Shown here in pieces: positions 11,401 to 23,100 of a stretch of 64,000 nt of DNA. The stretch is from the NCBI GenBank assembly GCA_033980235.1, contig CM067069.1, forward strand, positions 17,061,650-17,125,649. The letters run 5' to 3'. Each line of letters starts with the position of its first letter. Position 1 is the stretch's first letter. Under the pieces are notes generated by a model. The model saw only the letters and a program-made list of their open reading frames with translations, did no database searches and was not told the DNA's origin. Source of the stretch: Diadema setosum (taxonomy: Eukaryota > Echinodermata > Echinoidea > Diadematoida > Diadematidae). Made by a program: the position numbers and the translations under genes.

Positions 11401-14400
11401 CTAGAGATGTGGCGGGAGCTGCACCAGCACATACTCGAAGAGCCTGATATTGGATGGAATCCAGAGGTTTTTTTGAGCTTTCTGAGGCGGACTCATAAGC
11501 TTCACATCCATAGTCGAGAAGAGACCTGATCAGTGCTCTGTACACCATAAGAAGGGTTTTAGAAAAGTTACCCCATGTAGTTCCCGCCAGACTCTTTAAA
11601 ATATTTATTTTGGGTTTACAACGATCAACAACATCATTTATGTGTGTATTCCATGTTAATTTTTGATCAAAAGTGAGACCTAAAAATTTCTGACTTTGTT
11701 GATATTTCAGTACATTATCATTTATCTTTATCTCCGGTTTTTCAAGTTTAATAGAGTTTGTGAAAATTACTGGAGTTGTCTTTCTGTCGGATAATCTGAA
11801 GCCCCATTCGTTGAACCAGGAGTTCAATTTTCCAAGATATTCATTGATTTTTTTGCCAATGAACTTTACATTTTTCCCTGATTTCCAGAGTACGCAGTCA
11901 TCAGCGTACATTGACATATTTACAGCGGGATCGGTAGGTATATCATACATCATGAGGTTGAAAAGAATGGGACTGAGTATACTTCCTTGCGGGAGACCAT
12001 TACTGATGGTTTGGGGACTAGAATTTGTGCTTTGGATCCGCACTTGAATTGATCGGTTCGTCAGGAAGTTATGTAAAAAGCGAACCACGTTCCCTTTTAA
12101 TCCTATACGTCTTAGTTTGAATATAAGTCCATCAATCCAAAGAGAATCAAATGCTTTTTCGATGTCGAGGAATACAGCTAATGTATGCTCCTTATTTCCT
12201 AGACTTTTTTGAACGCTATTTTCTAAGTTGACTATGTTGTCTGTAGTACTACGTCCCTTCCTGAAGCCACTTTGGAGCGCTGGAATTAGATTGTGTTTGT
12301 CTGAGTACCACTGGAGACGAGATTTTATCATACGTTCCATGATTTTAATAAAGCAGGAAGTTAAGGCGATTGGACGATACGAGGAGACATTTTGGGGGTC
12401 TTTGTTTTGTTTTGCTATCGGGGTGAGTATAGAGTGCTTGCAGGCTTTGGGGACGTGGCCAGTATTCCAGATTTGGTTTATGAGTGAAAGCATGGTTGTT
12501 CGTGCTGAAGGGGGCAATTTGCTGTAGACAAGATAGTTGATTTGATCCTGTCCTGGGGCGGATGTTTTTCCACAATCCAGAGATTTCGACATTTCGTTCA
12601 TGGAGAAATCTTCATTAAGTACTGAAGGATATTTTTCTAGTTCGTCATGTCGGTTTCTCTCTAGGACGGTATCGTAGAGGGCGGTATTTGGTTTCTTTTT
12701 TCCGATATTTGCAAAAAATTGTGCGAAAACTTCAGCCTTCTCTTTATCTGCTTTTACTTCAGTGTTATTTACAAATAACGCAGGTATATTCCTAGTAAAT
12801 TTAACAGAAAAATTATTCATTGTTTTTATGGTTTTCCATATTTCACTGGTAGGGGTAAAGCGGTTCAGTTTGGCGCAGTAGTTTTCCCAGTACTGACGTT
12901 TGGCTTGTCTAATAACTTTTTGAGCTTGTGCCTTCTTTATTTTATAATCATTTAGGTATTGCTGTGACATATATTTTGCTGCTCTGTTTTTTGCTTTATT
13001 TCTTTCTCTCACTTTTTCAGAGCATTGCTTGTTCCACCAGGGAACAGCTGGACGGTCTTTTTTTTTTCCTTTGAGGAACTGATTTTGAGATAATTTTTGT
13101 CAAATTTGTGATAAAATTCTCATAAAAAGTTTCCGTGTCCTCGTGCTGAATGTCAGCTGACAACAAGGTTTCAGATAATTCTGCAAAAATATTCCAATCT
13201 GCGTTTTTAAAGTGATAACGACTTAATCGATCTTCTTGATTTACTTCAACACTGCAAGAGAAATTCTTAATTGTTATAGCCAATGGAAAATGGTCGCTAC
13301 TGAAGCGATCGGTAAGGACAGACCAGTTGCTTTTATTTGCTATGTTTGGGCTTGCCATTGTTAAGGTCAAGGCATGACAGTTTGCCGGAGTATGGATCTA
13401 GCCTCGTGCCTGCGCCGTCATTTAGCAGGACCAGGTGTTGGTCGTTGATAAATTCCTCGATGAGGTGACCATTGCGATTGGTGTGCTCGCTTCCCCACAG
13501 GGTGTTGTGACTGTTAAAGTCACCAAGAATTATGACATTTTTAGTATCATTTCGATTGCTTCTGATTGACTGCGAAAGTGCCTCGATTGTGTTTTGATCA
13601 ATCTTTTGACAGGGGTTATAGAAATTTATTACAGTCAAACGGGAAGATTTTATATGGAGAGTTATTGTTTGGATTTCGAGTTCCGCATGAGAGGTTGGCG
13701 AGTTGAAGGGGATAGTGTTATGCACGTAGATGGCACACCCGCCTCGGGGGCCGCTCTTCCTATTTCGTGGGAAGCATATATAGTTTGATATTTGCATAAT
13801 GTTTTCTTCCGAAAACCAAGTTTCTTGGATGCATATGATGTGAAAAGGGTTCTTTTCACGTGACTGTACAAATTTCTTTAGCTCATCTCCGTGGTTCTGG
13901 AGGCCTTGTGCATTCCATTGAAGTATAGACAGGAATGCCATAAGGACGTATATGTTATGTGCGAACATATGCATTGATACGGATGATATCAACTTTGGGG
14001 ATGTTTAGTATTCGCTCTGCTGCTTCTGCTGTTGTGGCAATCAGTTCAGATATTGACATTTCTTGTCTGAGTGACTGTATCATGCAGATCAGGAATGCTA
14101 AAAGCGACTCGGTTGTGGCAGTCAAGACGAAATTTGGGCAGTTAGTCTCTCCGGCGTTATAGTTTCTTTTTGGATTTGGCGGATCTCTTCCCAACTCCCT
14201 GGGCGGATCAACTTTGCTAGTTTTGGTTGTTTCTGGGGTCGTCGCCATTCTTTCAATGTTTTGAGCTTGTTCTCTATGGCCTATTCTGTTCTTTATTGGG
14301 GGGTCTGCGCTTTTGTCTGTGGGAGCGGTCATGGTTTGCTGGGTTTCAGTGATTTTGGTTGGCTCTGCAGTGTTGTCTTTTCTTTCGTTGAAGACTTTTG

Positions 14401-17400
14401 TGGCCTGCGCATAACTTATTTTGTTTTCAACCCGGATGATTTGGATTTGCTTGGCCTTTTTTATTTCAGTGCACCCGTTGTATGCCGCGGAATGTTTCTC
14501 GTGGCATCTGATGCACTTGGGGTTTTCTTTCTGTGTACAGTCTTGAAAGGAGTGTGGCCCTCCACAGCGGACACATCTTTGTTTCGAGCGACAGTTTGTT
14601 GCTACATGTCCAAGTGACTGGCAATTGTAACATCGAACGATGGGAGGGATGTATTGTTTGACCGTAAACTGTTCGTAACCAAGAAGTATGGCGGCTGGGA
14701 GGTTGGGGGTCTTGAATGTTAATATGAGTGATTTTGTGGGAGTTTTTTCTGTTTTCCCTCTCCTCAGTATGCGCTCCACTTTAGAGACTTTCTGTTTACT
14801 CAAGGCATCTAATAAGTCAGTTTCAGTGAGGTCGGTGGATATACCACTGATGACACCTTTGCTAGTGTTTTCTTTTTCGAGCACTTTAACGGCTACATTG
14901 CCAATTTCGGCCATTTGTGAAAGAGACTGTAGCTGATGGAGGTTGGCACATTTGATGAGAATACCATTTCTGGTTCTCTTTACGTATTCTACGGGGGTGT
15001 TTCCGGCATGTTTTTGGATGGCCTTTGCAACAACAAGAGGGTTTAGGGTGTGGAGATTTTTCCTTTCTACTGGGGTGAAATGGATAGTGAGGTTTAGTGG
15101 AGTCCGTGGGGGTGGGTTTTCAGTTTCAGACATGTCACTGGCGGTGGTATAATAACCTGTTGGGGTTTCATTAGAGTTTACACTGCCTTGTCTGCGGCGT
15201 TTACCTCTACGTCTGAAGTGGTCTACTGTTTTGAAGTTGTCATCTTCCATATTTCCAGATGCATCCGCATCGGAATCACGGTTGAATTCCGGCGCAGAAA
15301 GCGGAGGCAGCTTGAGCGCCATATGGCGGGAATTTTAAATGAACGGATTAGCGTGCTCTATACGTAAGATGGGTTAGTGGTGGTCTGATATGAAGAAAGG
15401 AAAAAGCCCACGAATGTGCGCTTACCTTGGTTCTTTTCCTAGGGAAATCAACGTTTTCCTTGTATTCAGCTATCTATCCAGTTATATTTCAGTTGCCATC
15501 CGTGTTTTCAAAAGAATAAAGAGAGATTGGAGAAATTTTCAAGTTGGTAGCTATGGAAACTGGAGAAGCTAGGAGTAAGCGTCCATGCGTCCATGCGTCC
15601 ATTAACGTACATTAACGTAACATTAACGTACATTAACGTACATTAACGTAACATTTATTTAAATGACACCATTTTATAGGCAAATTGTTCAATAATAATC
15701 TACACTAAAATAATACTGCAACCTTAAACAAGTGGGACTGTTTCCACTCGTTAAAACACGCAAAAACATGCATCAAATTGCACCATTTGCAACATCAAAA
15801 TGCAAAAAGTTCTCACCGTGGGAGGGGGGACACCCCCCTCTCACACCCTCCCCTCCCCAGAAGCGGATCTAGAGGGGAGGTTGAGGGGGTTGCAACCCCC
15901 CCCCCCAAAAAAAAAAAAAAAAAAAAAAATCCGGGGACCATTTTTGTTTTATCTTATCTTGTTTTTTAAACTTGTAATTTTATTTTTTTCTATTCAGGGC
16001 AATGAAGTCTATACCAAAAATAGTGGTGTTTTAGATGCAAGAAAACGCCATTTTCACACACAGATTTTCAAAAATTCTCCCTACTGTGCGAGGGGGGACA
16101 CCCCCCTCCCACATCCCCCCCCCCTCGCTCGCTCCGCTCGCTCGGGCTCGGTCGCTACGCTCCCTCGCATACCGCCCCCAACCCCCTCCTTTATAAAAAG
16201 CTAGATCCGCCCCTGCTCCCCCCTCGCTCGCTCCGCTCGCTCGGGTTCAGTCTCATTAATGATATTCAGTGAAAAGAATTAATACAAGAAGTGTATTTAA
16301 ATTACACCATTTTATAGGCAAATTGTTCAATAATAATCTACACTAGAATATACTGCAACCTTAAACAAGTGGGACTGTTTCAACTCGTTAGAAAACACGC
16401 AAAAACATGCATCAAATTGCACCATTTGCAACATCAAAATGCAAAAAGTTCTCACCGTGGGAGGGGGACACCCTCCCCTCCCCAGTCGCTCGCTCCACTC
16501 GCTCGGGTTCAGTCTTGTTCATGATATTGAGTGAAAAGAATTAAAAGAAGAAGTGTATTTGAATTATTGTATATTTTTTGTATATTAAATTGTTCAATAA
16601 TAATGTACATCTACATCAAAATATACTGCGATCTTAAACAAGTGGGACTGTTTCACGTCGATAAAACGCGCAAAAACATGCATCAAATTGCACCATTTAC
16701 AACATCAAAATGCAAAAAGTTCTTTCCGTGGGAGGGGGACACCCCCCTCCCACACCCTCCCCCCCCCCCCCCCAAGATCAAATCCTGGCTACGCCGTTGC
16801 ATGAAGGTTCATTATGGTAGGTTACATAAAGAGCCATAAGCTGGGGGTGGCACTGTTCTCAATTTTCTGCGGTTAAAGAAAAGAAAAAAACCTTATTTTG
16901 GGGGAGATGTTGACCCACCCGTGGGTAAAGTGGGACAACGGCAAGGAAGAAATGGGACTGTGGGGGTAAAGTGTGACATCCTAGATGGTCTATAGAAATA
17001 TCAAGATTGGAAGGCGTAATGAAACATTGGTAATGAAAACAGTCAAACATGCTTTAAAATGATCTTTATTTCAACTAAACAAGTTTGAACAACATGTTTG
17101 AAAAACTGCTTTACATGTAATGCTATTATGAGGGACATATTGGACACGTCCCAACTGTCCCTCACATGACATATACATAAATATGTACGACTGCTCAGTA
17201 ACCACGCAGGCATTTGTCAAAAACAAGTTATATTAGTTGCATATTAATAAGGCTCACCACCAGCTTCAGTTGTGGCCTGGAAATCATGAATACAAAGACA
17301 ACAGGTTAGTTAACTTGATTTCAAAAAAATATTATATTTTGGGAAACATTTTCAATAGCAATTTTTTCATACTTAAAATTTGCCGAACTGCAAGGCTTTC

Positions 17401-20057
17401 TTAGTGTGGTGTATGGTTGCTAGGGGCTTATTGTAGATATAAGCCAATCGCTGATTGGTTGAACAGTTTTTGATTCAGAGAACGTGTCCCACTTGACCCG
17501 TGTCCCAACTCACCCCGCTCTCCCCTATCTTTAACAGAATTGATACAGGTGGTTAACACGCATCACAATTGGCGATGCAATTTCCAATATCAGGGGACAT
17601 TATAAGGATTGGTTTCATCCTTCCGGAAAGCATTTTTTTTTTCTTCTTCGTCTTCTTCTTTTTCTTTTTCATAGAGCCTTCTGCAAAACTTTGGAGACTT
17701 GAAACCTAACACGCTCTATCAGAAGGAATAGCTTACAATAAATTGAGACTTACCGTTTGTGTCCGGGACCAATGGTTGCTCTGTAGTGCCAGCATCTATA
17801 AATTGAACACCAAAAGAACAAGAAGAAGAAGAAAGAAATGTACTGTAAAGCACACTTGACACTATTCATGACCCCAGTGACTCAAAATCAAAAAAAAAAA
17901 ATATCGATAAATAAGGTTTTGAGTTTAGAGGTTGAATTTTGAAGGCAGTGCATGCTTGAAATAAGAAATTAATGACTCTCCCACATTTAAATTTACCTAG
18001 CATGCCTAACCTAAAGATACCAAATTCAGTAATAAGAAATCAAACTTCTCCATTAATGTTAATTTTCATGAAGAGGATTTTGACTGCATGAAACACACTG
18101 CATGGTGCACATATTCTGCATATGAATGAAAAAGATACTTTGACTCCCAGAGTATAAGCACCATCCAAAAATTTGGTATGGCTTGTAACAATTACTTATG
18201 TATTGTATAATACCATTATTTGCGTATCCGGGCAATTACCCCCAGAGGGCAATTACCCCCCGGCTAGATACTGGTTAGTGGTAAGGTTAGAGTTAAGATT
18301 AGGGATAGGGTTAGGTTAAGTGTTAAGAGTTTGGGTTATGGTTAGGATTAGTTTCAGGATTAGGATTAGGATTAGGGACAGGGGAAGGGTCTGGGGTAAT
18401 TGTCCAGGGGGTAATTGCCCTAGACCCTATTATTTGACCACTTGCTAGGATGCAATACACAGGTGTACTTTTATTTGTTCTTCATGATATAGGATTGTGT
18501 ATGTAATGTGTCTTAAACCTTACATCTAAATTCACAAACAATAATGTAAATATTTTGAAAAATAACTGAAACTCTGACAGAGGGGTTATCGTTGAAATGG
18601 TACAAATGCAATCCTTACTTTAAAAAAAAAAGACTTTTTTTTTACCAAAAAAAAAAGGCAAGACATCCTCTTCCCCTGAATAAGTCACTGTTTCTATGTG
18701 TCAATCCAATTATCATTACATGCATAGGCCTATACCTTACAAAACTTTTATGTCTAGGCCATCGAATCCTTACGGTGTGTTCTGACAGATCGATTTAGAA
18801 TACAAAAGACTCTTATCTACTCTTCCAACAAATGACATCATTCAAAATCTTTATTTTGTTTGACATTTGCACCTCTGACTGCAAGGTAATTACATTCCAA
18901 TAAGGTTGATGGTATTAAAACAGCCAAACTCTTAAAACTCTGAGAAAGAAATATATCGATATAAAAAAAAAACAAATCAAAATTAACTATCGCAACCACT
19001 AGAATCATCTTGTACGTGGGTCTATAAAGTATATACAGATTAACTTTTTCACAGGGAGTCGGAATCACTGCATACACATAAATTATGTGTGTGTGTGTGT
19101 GTGTGAATATTTCCCCCACTGAATCAAAAAAAAAAAAATCACACACATTTCTTTCTTTCTATTTTGAGCACGATATCATGTAATTTCCTGGGGGTCTGTG
19201 GATGGAAGATGGCCTGCTTGCCCCGCTAAGGAAGAGGAAGCTGTCTTTGTACATGTATGGACATTGGAAACGCCGTTAAAAACATCCCTATTCAGATGAT
19301 AGTAGAAGGAAAGGTACCAGCTGAAGGGAACGCCAGGCCAGGACGTAGGAAAACAGGATGAATTTACAACATCAGGAAGTGGACGAATATTGTGGAATGG
19401 TCGTGACAGGAGCAAAAGCACGCAATCGAATGCCGACGGTTCTATGAGGACTACGGCAATATACAGGAGCAGCTGTGGAATCATTGATGCTCACATTGGA
19501 AAAGAGCTACCACACAGATACTACGTCATCAAAACACCTGCGCATTCTTACTGCAGGGTGAAGAAATGACTTCCTGTAGATTGTATGTCATGATACAGAT
19601 GGGTGTTAAAACATTACAATCAAACAAAATACACAATACCTGAAGTGGCTGCCGACGTTGTTGCAACAACACCCGATGGTCCTTCATTGCGCAGGTCGCC
19701 TGTGTTGCAGGTGCAGATCTGCCCCTCCAATCCCTGGAAGGTCATTCCACTGGCTTCCAGAGAACCCCGGAGTCCCTCCATCACCCCAGGCACGTCTGCT
19801 AGAGTGAGGCACACGTTAGGAGGCATGCCCTCATCACTGCACCCTCTCTCTAGCTGAGTCATGGTCACGTTGGCGACTGTAAAACACACCCAGCATATCA
19901 CAGAAGAGAGGGGAATGATGACACAAAGGAATTAACACTTTACATCTCCATGCGTACTGCAGCTGTTATGATGAAGTACACCTCGATCACACAATACATG
20001 TAGTTTCACGACCTTGAAAATGGGACTTAATTGAGAGACAAATTCTACCAAAGACAC

Positions 20058-20111
<54 letters not shown>

Positions 20112-23100
20112 TATTAGAGTGAAACGCAACATACGCAAGTTTCATACAAAATCGATCCCGCATACCCCCCCCCCCCCCCCAATAAAAGAAGAAAGTTATG
20201 ACACTTTCACAAACATTTTAGCACAACAGTGATACTATTCACAGCTACATGTGCAAATGAGATATGGTAATAATGTCATCACGTCACATAGGTACCCCAT
20301 ACTCAAAAATATTTTATAAACAGCTGATGCAACCACAACTTCTCAAACCTTTTAAAGACATCATATCTGGATTACAGTCCAGAGCAAAATAAAATTGGTA
20401 CAATTCCTATTTTTCTTTAAATCACTTGAAGGTAAGAGTCTGTGCACAAAGGTTAAAAAACTGAAACATCGTCCTTGTGACCGTATTAGACCTGGTCACA
20501 TCTAATTTTATCAAGACTGTTTTTTTTTTTTATAAAAATCTCTTTTATCATGTCAACTATTCAAATTACTGACTAAGATAGACTGTTCATATCAATGGCA
20601 TCAGGTCCGGGAATCAGGCATTCGCAGAATCAACAGTAAGAATTACAGCCCACTTAAAACATCAAAACTTACACATTGGGTAGTGCAGATAACTTGTAAT
20701 ATTCATAAACTTGCAGCTTCCAGACTGAGGACAGCTAACGGAGTTTTGCAATGGGAAGTTCACACAAGGTGGGCCGACTCCGCTATATCCAGTGAATCCT
20801 GGCAAATTTGACCTCAATTCCCTGCACTCTGAGCACATAATGCCGCTTTCTGCTAAACAACAAATAAAGAGAGAGGAGAGCGCAAGAGAATACCCAAAAT
20901 TGATAAGATATTACATATACCTCCCAACATCATGACATAGTTCAAAAACGCAAAAACGCAATCCGAAAGACGTTTGCAAACGCGTTTCGATAGTGGGTAT
21001 TGAAACGCGTTTTAAATGAAACGCTTTTTAAACATGGGAAAGTTCATAAACGCAGCCCTTGATAATTCTCTAAAGGCATTCTGCTGTCACTTGAAAACGT
21101 ATTCTGCTCTCACTTAAAGTCGTGTGTATTATCCATAGTATGAAAAATGTAGCATGCACTTATCAGCATAACTTCATAGTGATCGAATTAAGCAGTCTAG
21201 CCATCACACCGTACATTTCGTAGTGGATGAGAACATAATGAACAATGATACACTACAAAAAAGTAGAATATAGATACAGAGTATCTACATCAAAGCAGTT
21301 CTTACCAACACTTTCTGTGGGCTTCACTCCAGTCACACATGTTTCCGAAAGCGAAATTTATAGAATTCATTAGATATTCACGACATGTTGAATATCTTCA
21401 TGAAACTAAACGCAGCCTTTTATAGTTCTGTAACTGCAATGCGTTGTCACTTGAGGTCGTGTGCATTGTATTCGTTAGTTTTGAAATAGTGTGGTGATGG
21501 TACAAAGATCACAAGAAAACCATTGTGACACCTAAATTGGCAACTAGGCCGAATCATTATTTTCCCCCTTTAATTTCAAGGCTTAATTATGAAAAGCACA
21601 CATAAGATAAATGAATGTCCAGTGGTTTTGTTCAATTTGTTAAGAGGAAAAAAAAAATCATGATAAAATTAATTACTAAATCAATTACGATAAAAACTCA
21701 AAAACCGTGTTTCACATTTCTGATTAAATGTGAGATACATAAAGAGCCTTAAAATGTTGCATGCACTTATCAGTCATCACTTTATGTAGTAATCCTATTA
21801 AGCAGTCTAGCCATCACATCGCACATTTTTTTTTTTTTTTGTAGTTGATGGGAATAAAATAAAATGATCCAACTCTAAAGAAAAATAGTTACAGGGTTTC
21901 AACATCACAGCAGTTCTTACCAACATATTCTGTGGGCATCACAGTTGTTTCTGTAAGGGAATTTTATAAAAATTCATGAGATATTCACATGGGGAACTAA
22001 TCAGCAATTCTAACCTTATACTCAAATCACGTGTTCCCAAAATAATTATTGATTATTATTAATTGATTGCAAACATAACCTAGCAGTAACCACAACCACA
22101 GAGACAATTCCTGTAAGAGCAGTACAATATGGCGATGTGTCCCCTGACCACCTTATTCACTATGGCTGCAATATGCTGAAGATAATAATATTAGCTTAGT
22201 ATGATATTAGTTCGAGTCAATCTTTTTTGTAGATTGAAGAGGTAAAATCACTAGAATTAAATGATTGTGGCATCATATCCACAATAACAAAACTTGACGT
22301 AAATCAAATTTGAAAAATCTTACTCATTTGAATTTGAATTATACTCCATCCACTCCATTTGTTTATTTAATCTGAAGGCACTTTTGTTTTGTAATGTATC
22401 CCGCCACCAATACGAGAGTTATCATAGAATTGTATACAGAGCAAGTGGAAGGTAGCCTCACCTGCTACAACATGGAATAGTCAATTCGTGCATACAAACA
22501 TGATCACAACCTGATATGATCACAATTTCACAATTGCAAAATCAATTTCAAAACTTCAAAAAAATAATCACAACTTTCTCAGTCTGGATCAGGATTTGCT
22601 TACTTTCTTACCGCGCGGTCCCTTCCATTCTGCTGCTCCCATTCACACACTAACTAATTTCACCAACTCTCTTTGAATTGACTTGCCGTCTGACTGTCCA
22701 TACGCTTATTAGCTAGAATCCTATATTGGTCAGTTAAAACATGGACCTACTACTGGAAAGTAGGTCCATGGTTAAAGGAAGCATCCCAGTTAGCAAAGTA
22801 TCTGGGGCCCATATGGGTTTTACATGGGCCTTCTGGGACCCATATTATGTCCCATATAAAACCCGCATGGAACCCACATGGGCACGCCACCTAGAACCCA
22901 TATATTATCAAACCATATGGGTCCCATATGGGTTTTACATGGCCCTATTTCTCGGGACTTCTTTGGTCCATATGTCCCATGTAAAACCCACATCCAACCC
23001 ACATAATATAAGTGTGCCCATCTAGAACCCATCTAGAACCCATATAATTAAACCATATGGATAGCATGTGGGATTTATATGGGAAGCATGTGGGATTTAT

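Larger units (their letters stand above)
9440..15650 (-). mobile_element. I-clade non-LTR retrotransposon, near full length
   Basis: A minus-strand LINE with ORF1 (zinc-knuckle gag-like, 15322-13955), an overlapping ORF2 (endonuclease, reverse transcriptase, RNase H; 13992-10196) and a 3' UTR ending in a (CAA)n tail at about 9440-9463. The 5' end carries short tandem repeats (CATTAACGTA). The flanks, 'aattaatacaagaag' on the left and 'tatttaaat.acacc' on the right, match the uninterrupted repeat at about 16277-16310, which acts as an empty-site paralogue and fixes the insertion borders. An RNase H domain after RT places it in the I superclade; Nimb or I is likely. Confidence 0.85.
8148..16799. 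mobile_element. hAT-like non-autonomous element, interrupted by a LINE
   Basis: The ends are CACTGGCGTAGCC at the left and the inverse of CAACGGCGTAGCC at the right, flanked by a perfect 8-bp direct repeat CATGAAGG (8140-8147 and 16800-16807). Eight-bp target duplications and CA..GGCG termini fit the hAT superfamily. Without the LINE it would be about 2.4 kb, filled by degenerate repeats rich in GGGAGGGGG/CCCCCTCCC. No hAT transposase is seen. Confidence 0.75.
8043..17525. mobile_element. Outer inverted-repeat element with TA flanks (host of nested insertions)
   Basis: The left end reads GGGGAGAGCGGGG followed by agaagTGGGACA. The right end is its inverse, CCCCGCTCTCCCC preceded by TGTCCCAACTCA. 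TA dinucleotides flank both ends (8041-8042 and 17526-17527). Without the hAT-like insertion the element would be about 830 bp. The interior repeats the TGGGACA theme several times. No transposase is visible, so it is a non-autonomous element of uncertain superfamily. Confidence 0.65.
21040..21985 (-). repeat. Intronic tandem duplication carrying a linker mini-exon in each copy
   Basis: Two diverged copies, about 21040-21375 and 21405-21985, share 'aaacgcagcc', 'gcatgcacttatcag', 'attaagcagtctagccatcac' and the block around 'cagttcttaccaaca'. Each contains a version of the same mini-exon. The copy at 21921-21950 keeps both splice sites, while the one at 21306-21344 has lost the acceptor AG. 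Confidence 0.7.

Noticed and set aside
18260..18400. Telomere or chromosome end
   Set aside because: Units are degenerate, short, and enclosed by inverted repeats of a MITE.
22741..23032. Overlapping ORFs on both strands
   Set aside because: Both come from the palindromic CCATATGGG cluster; composition is repeat-driven.
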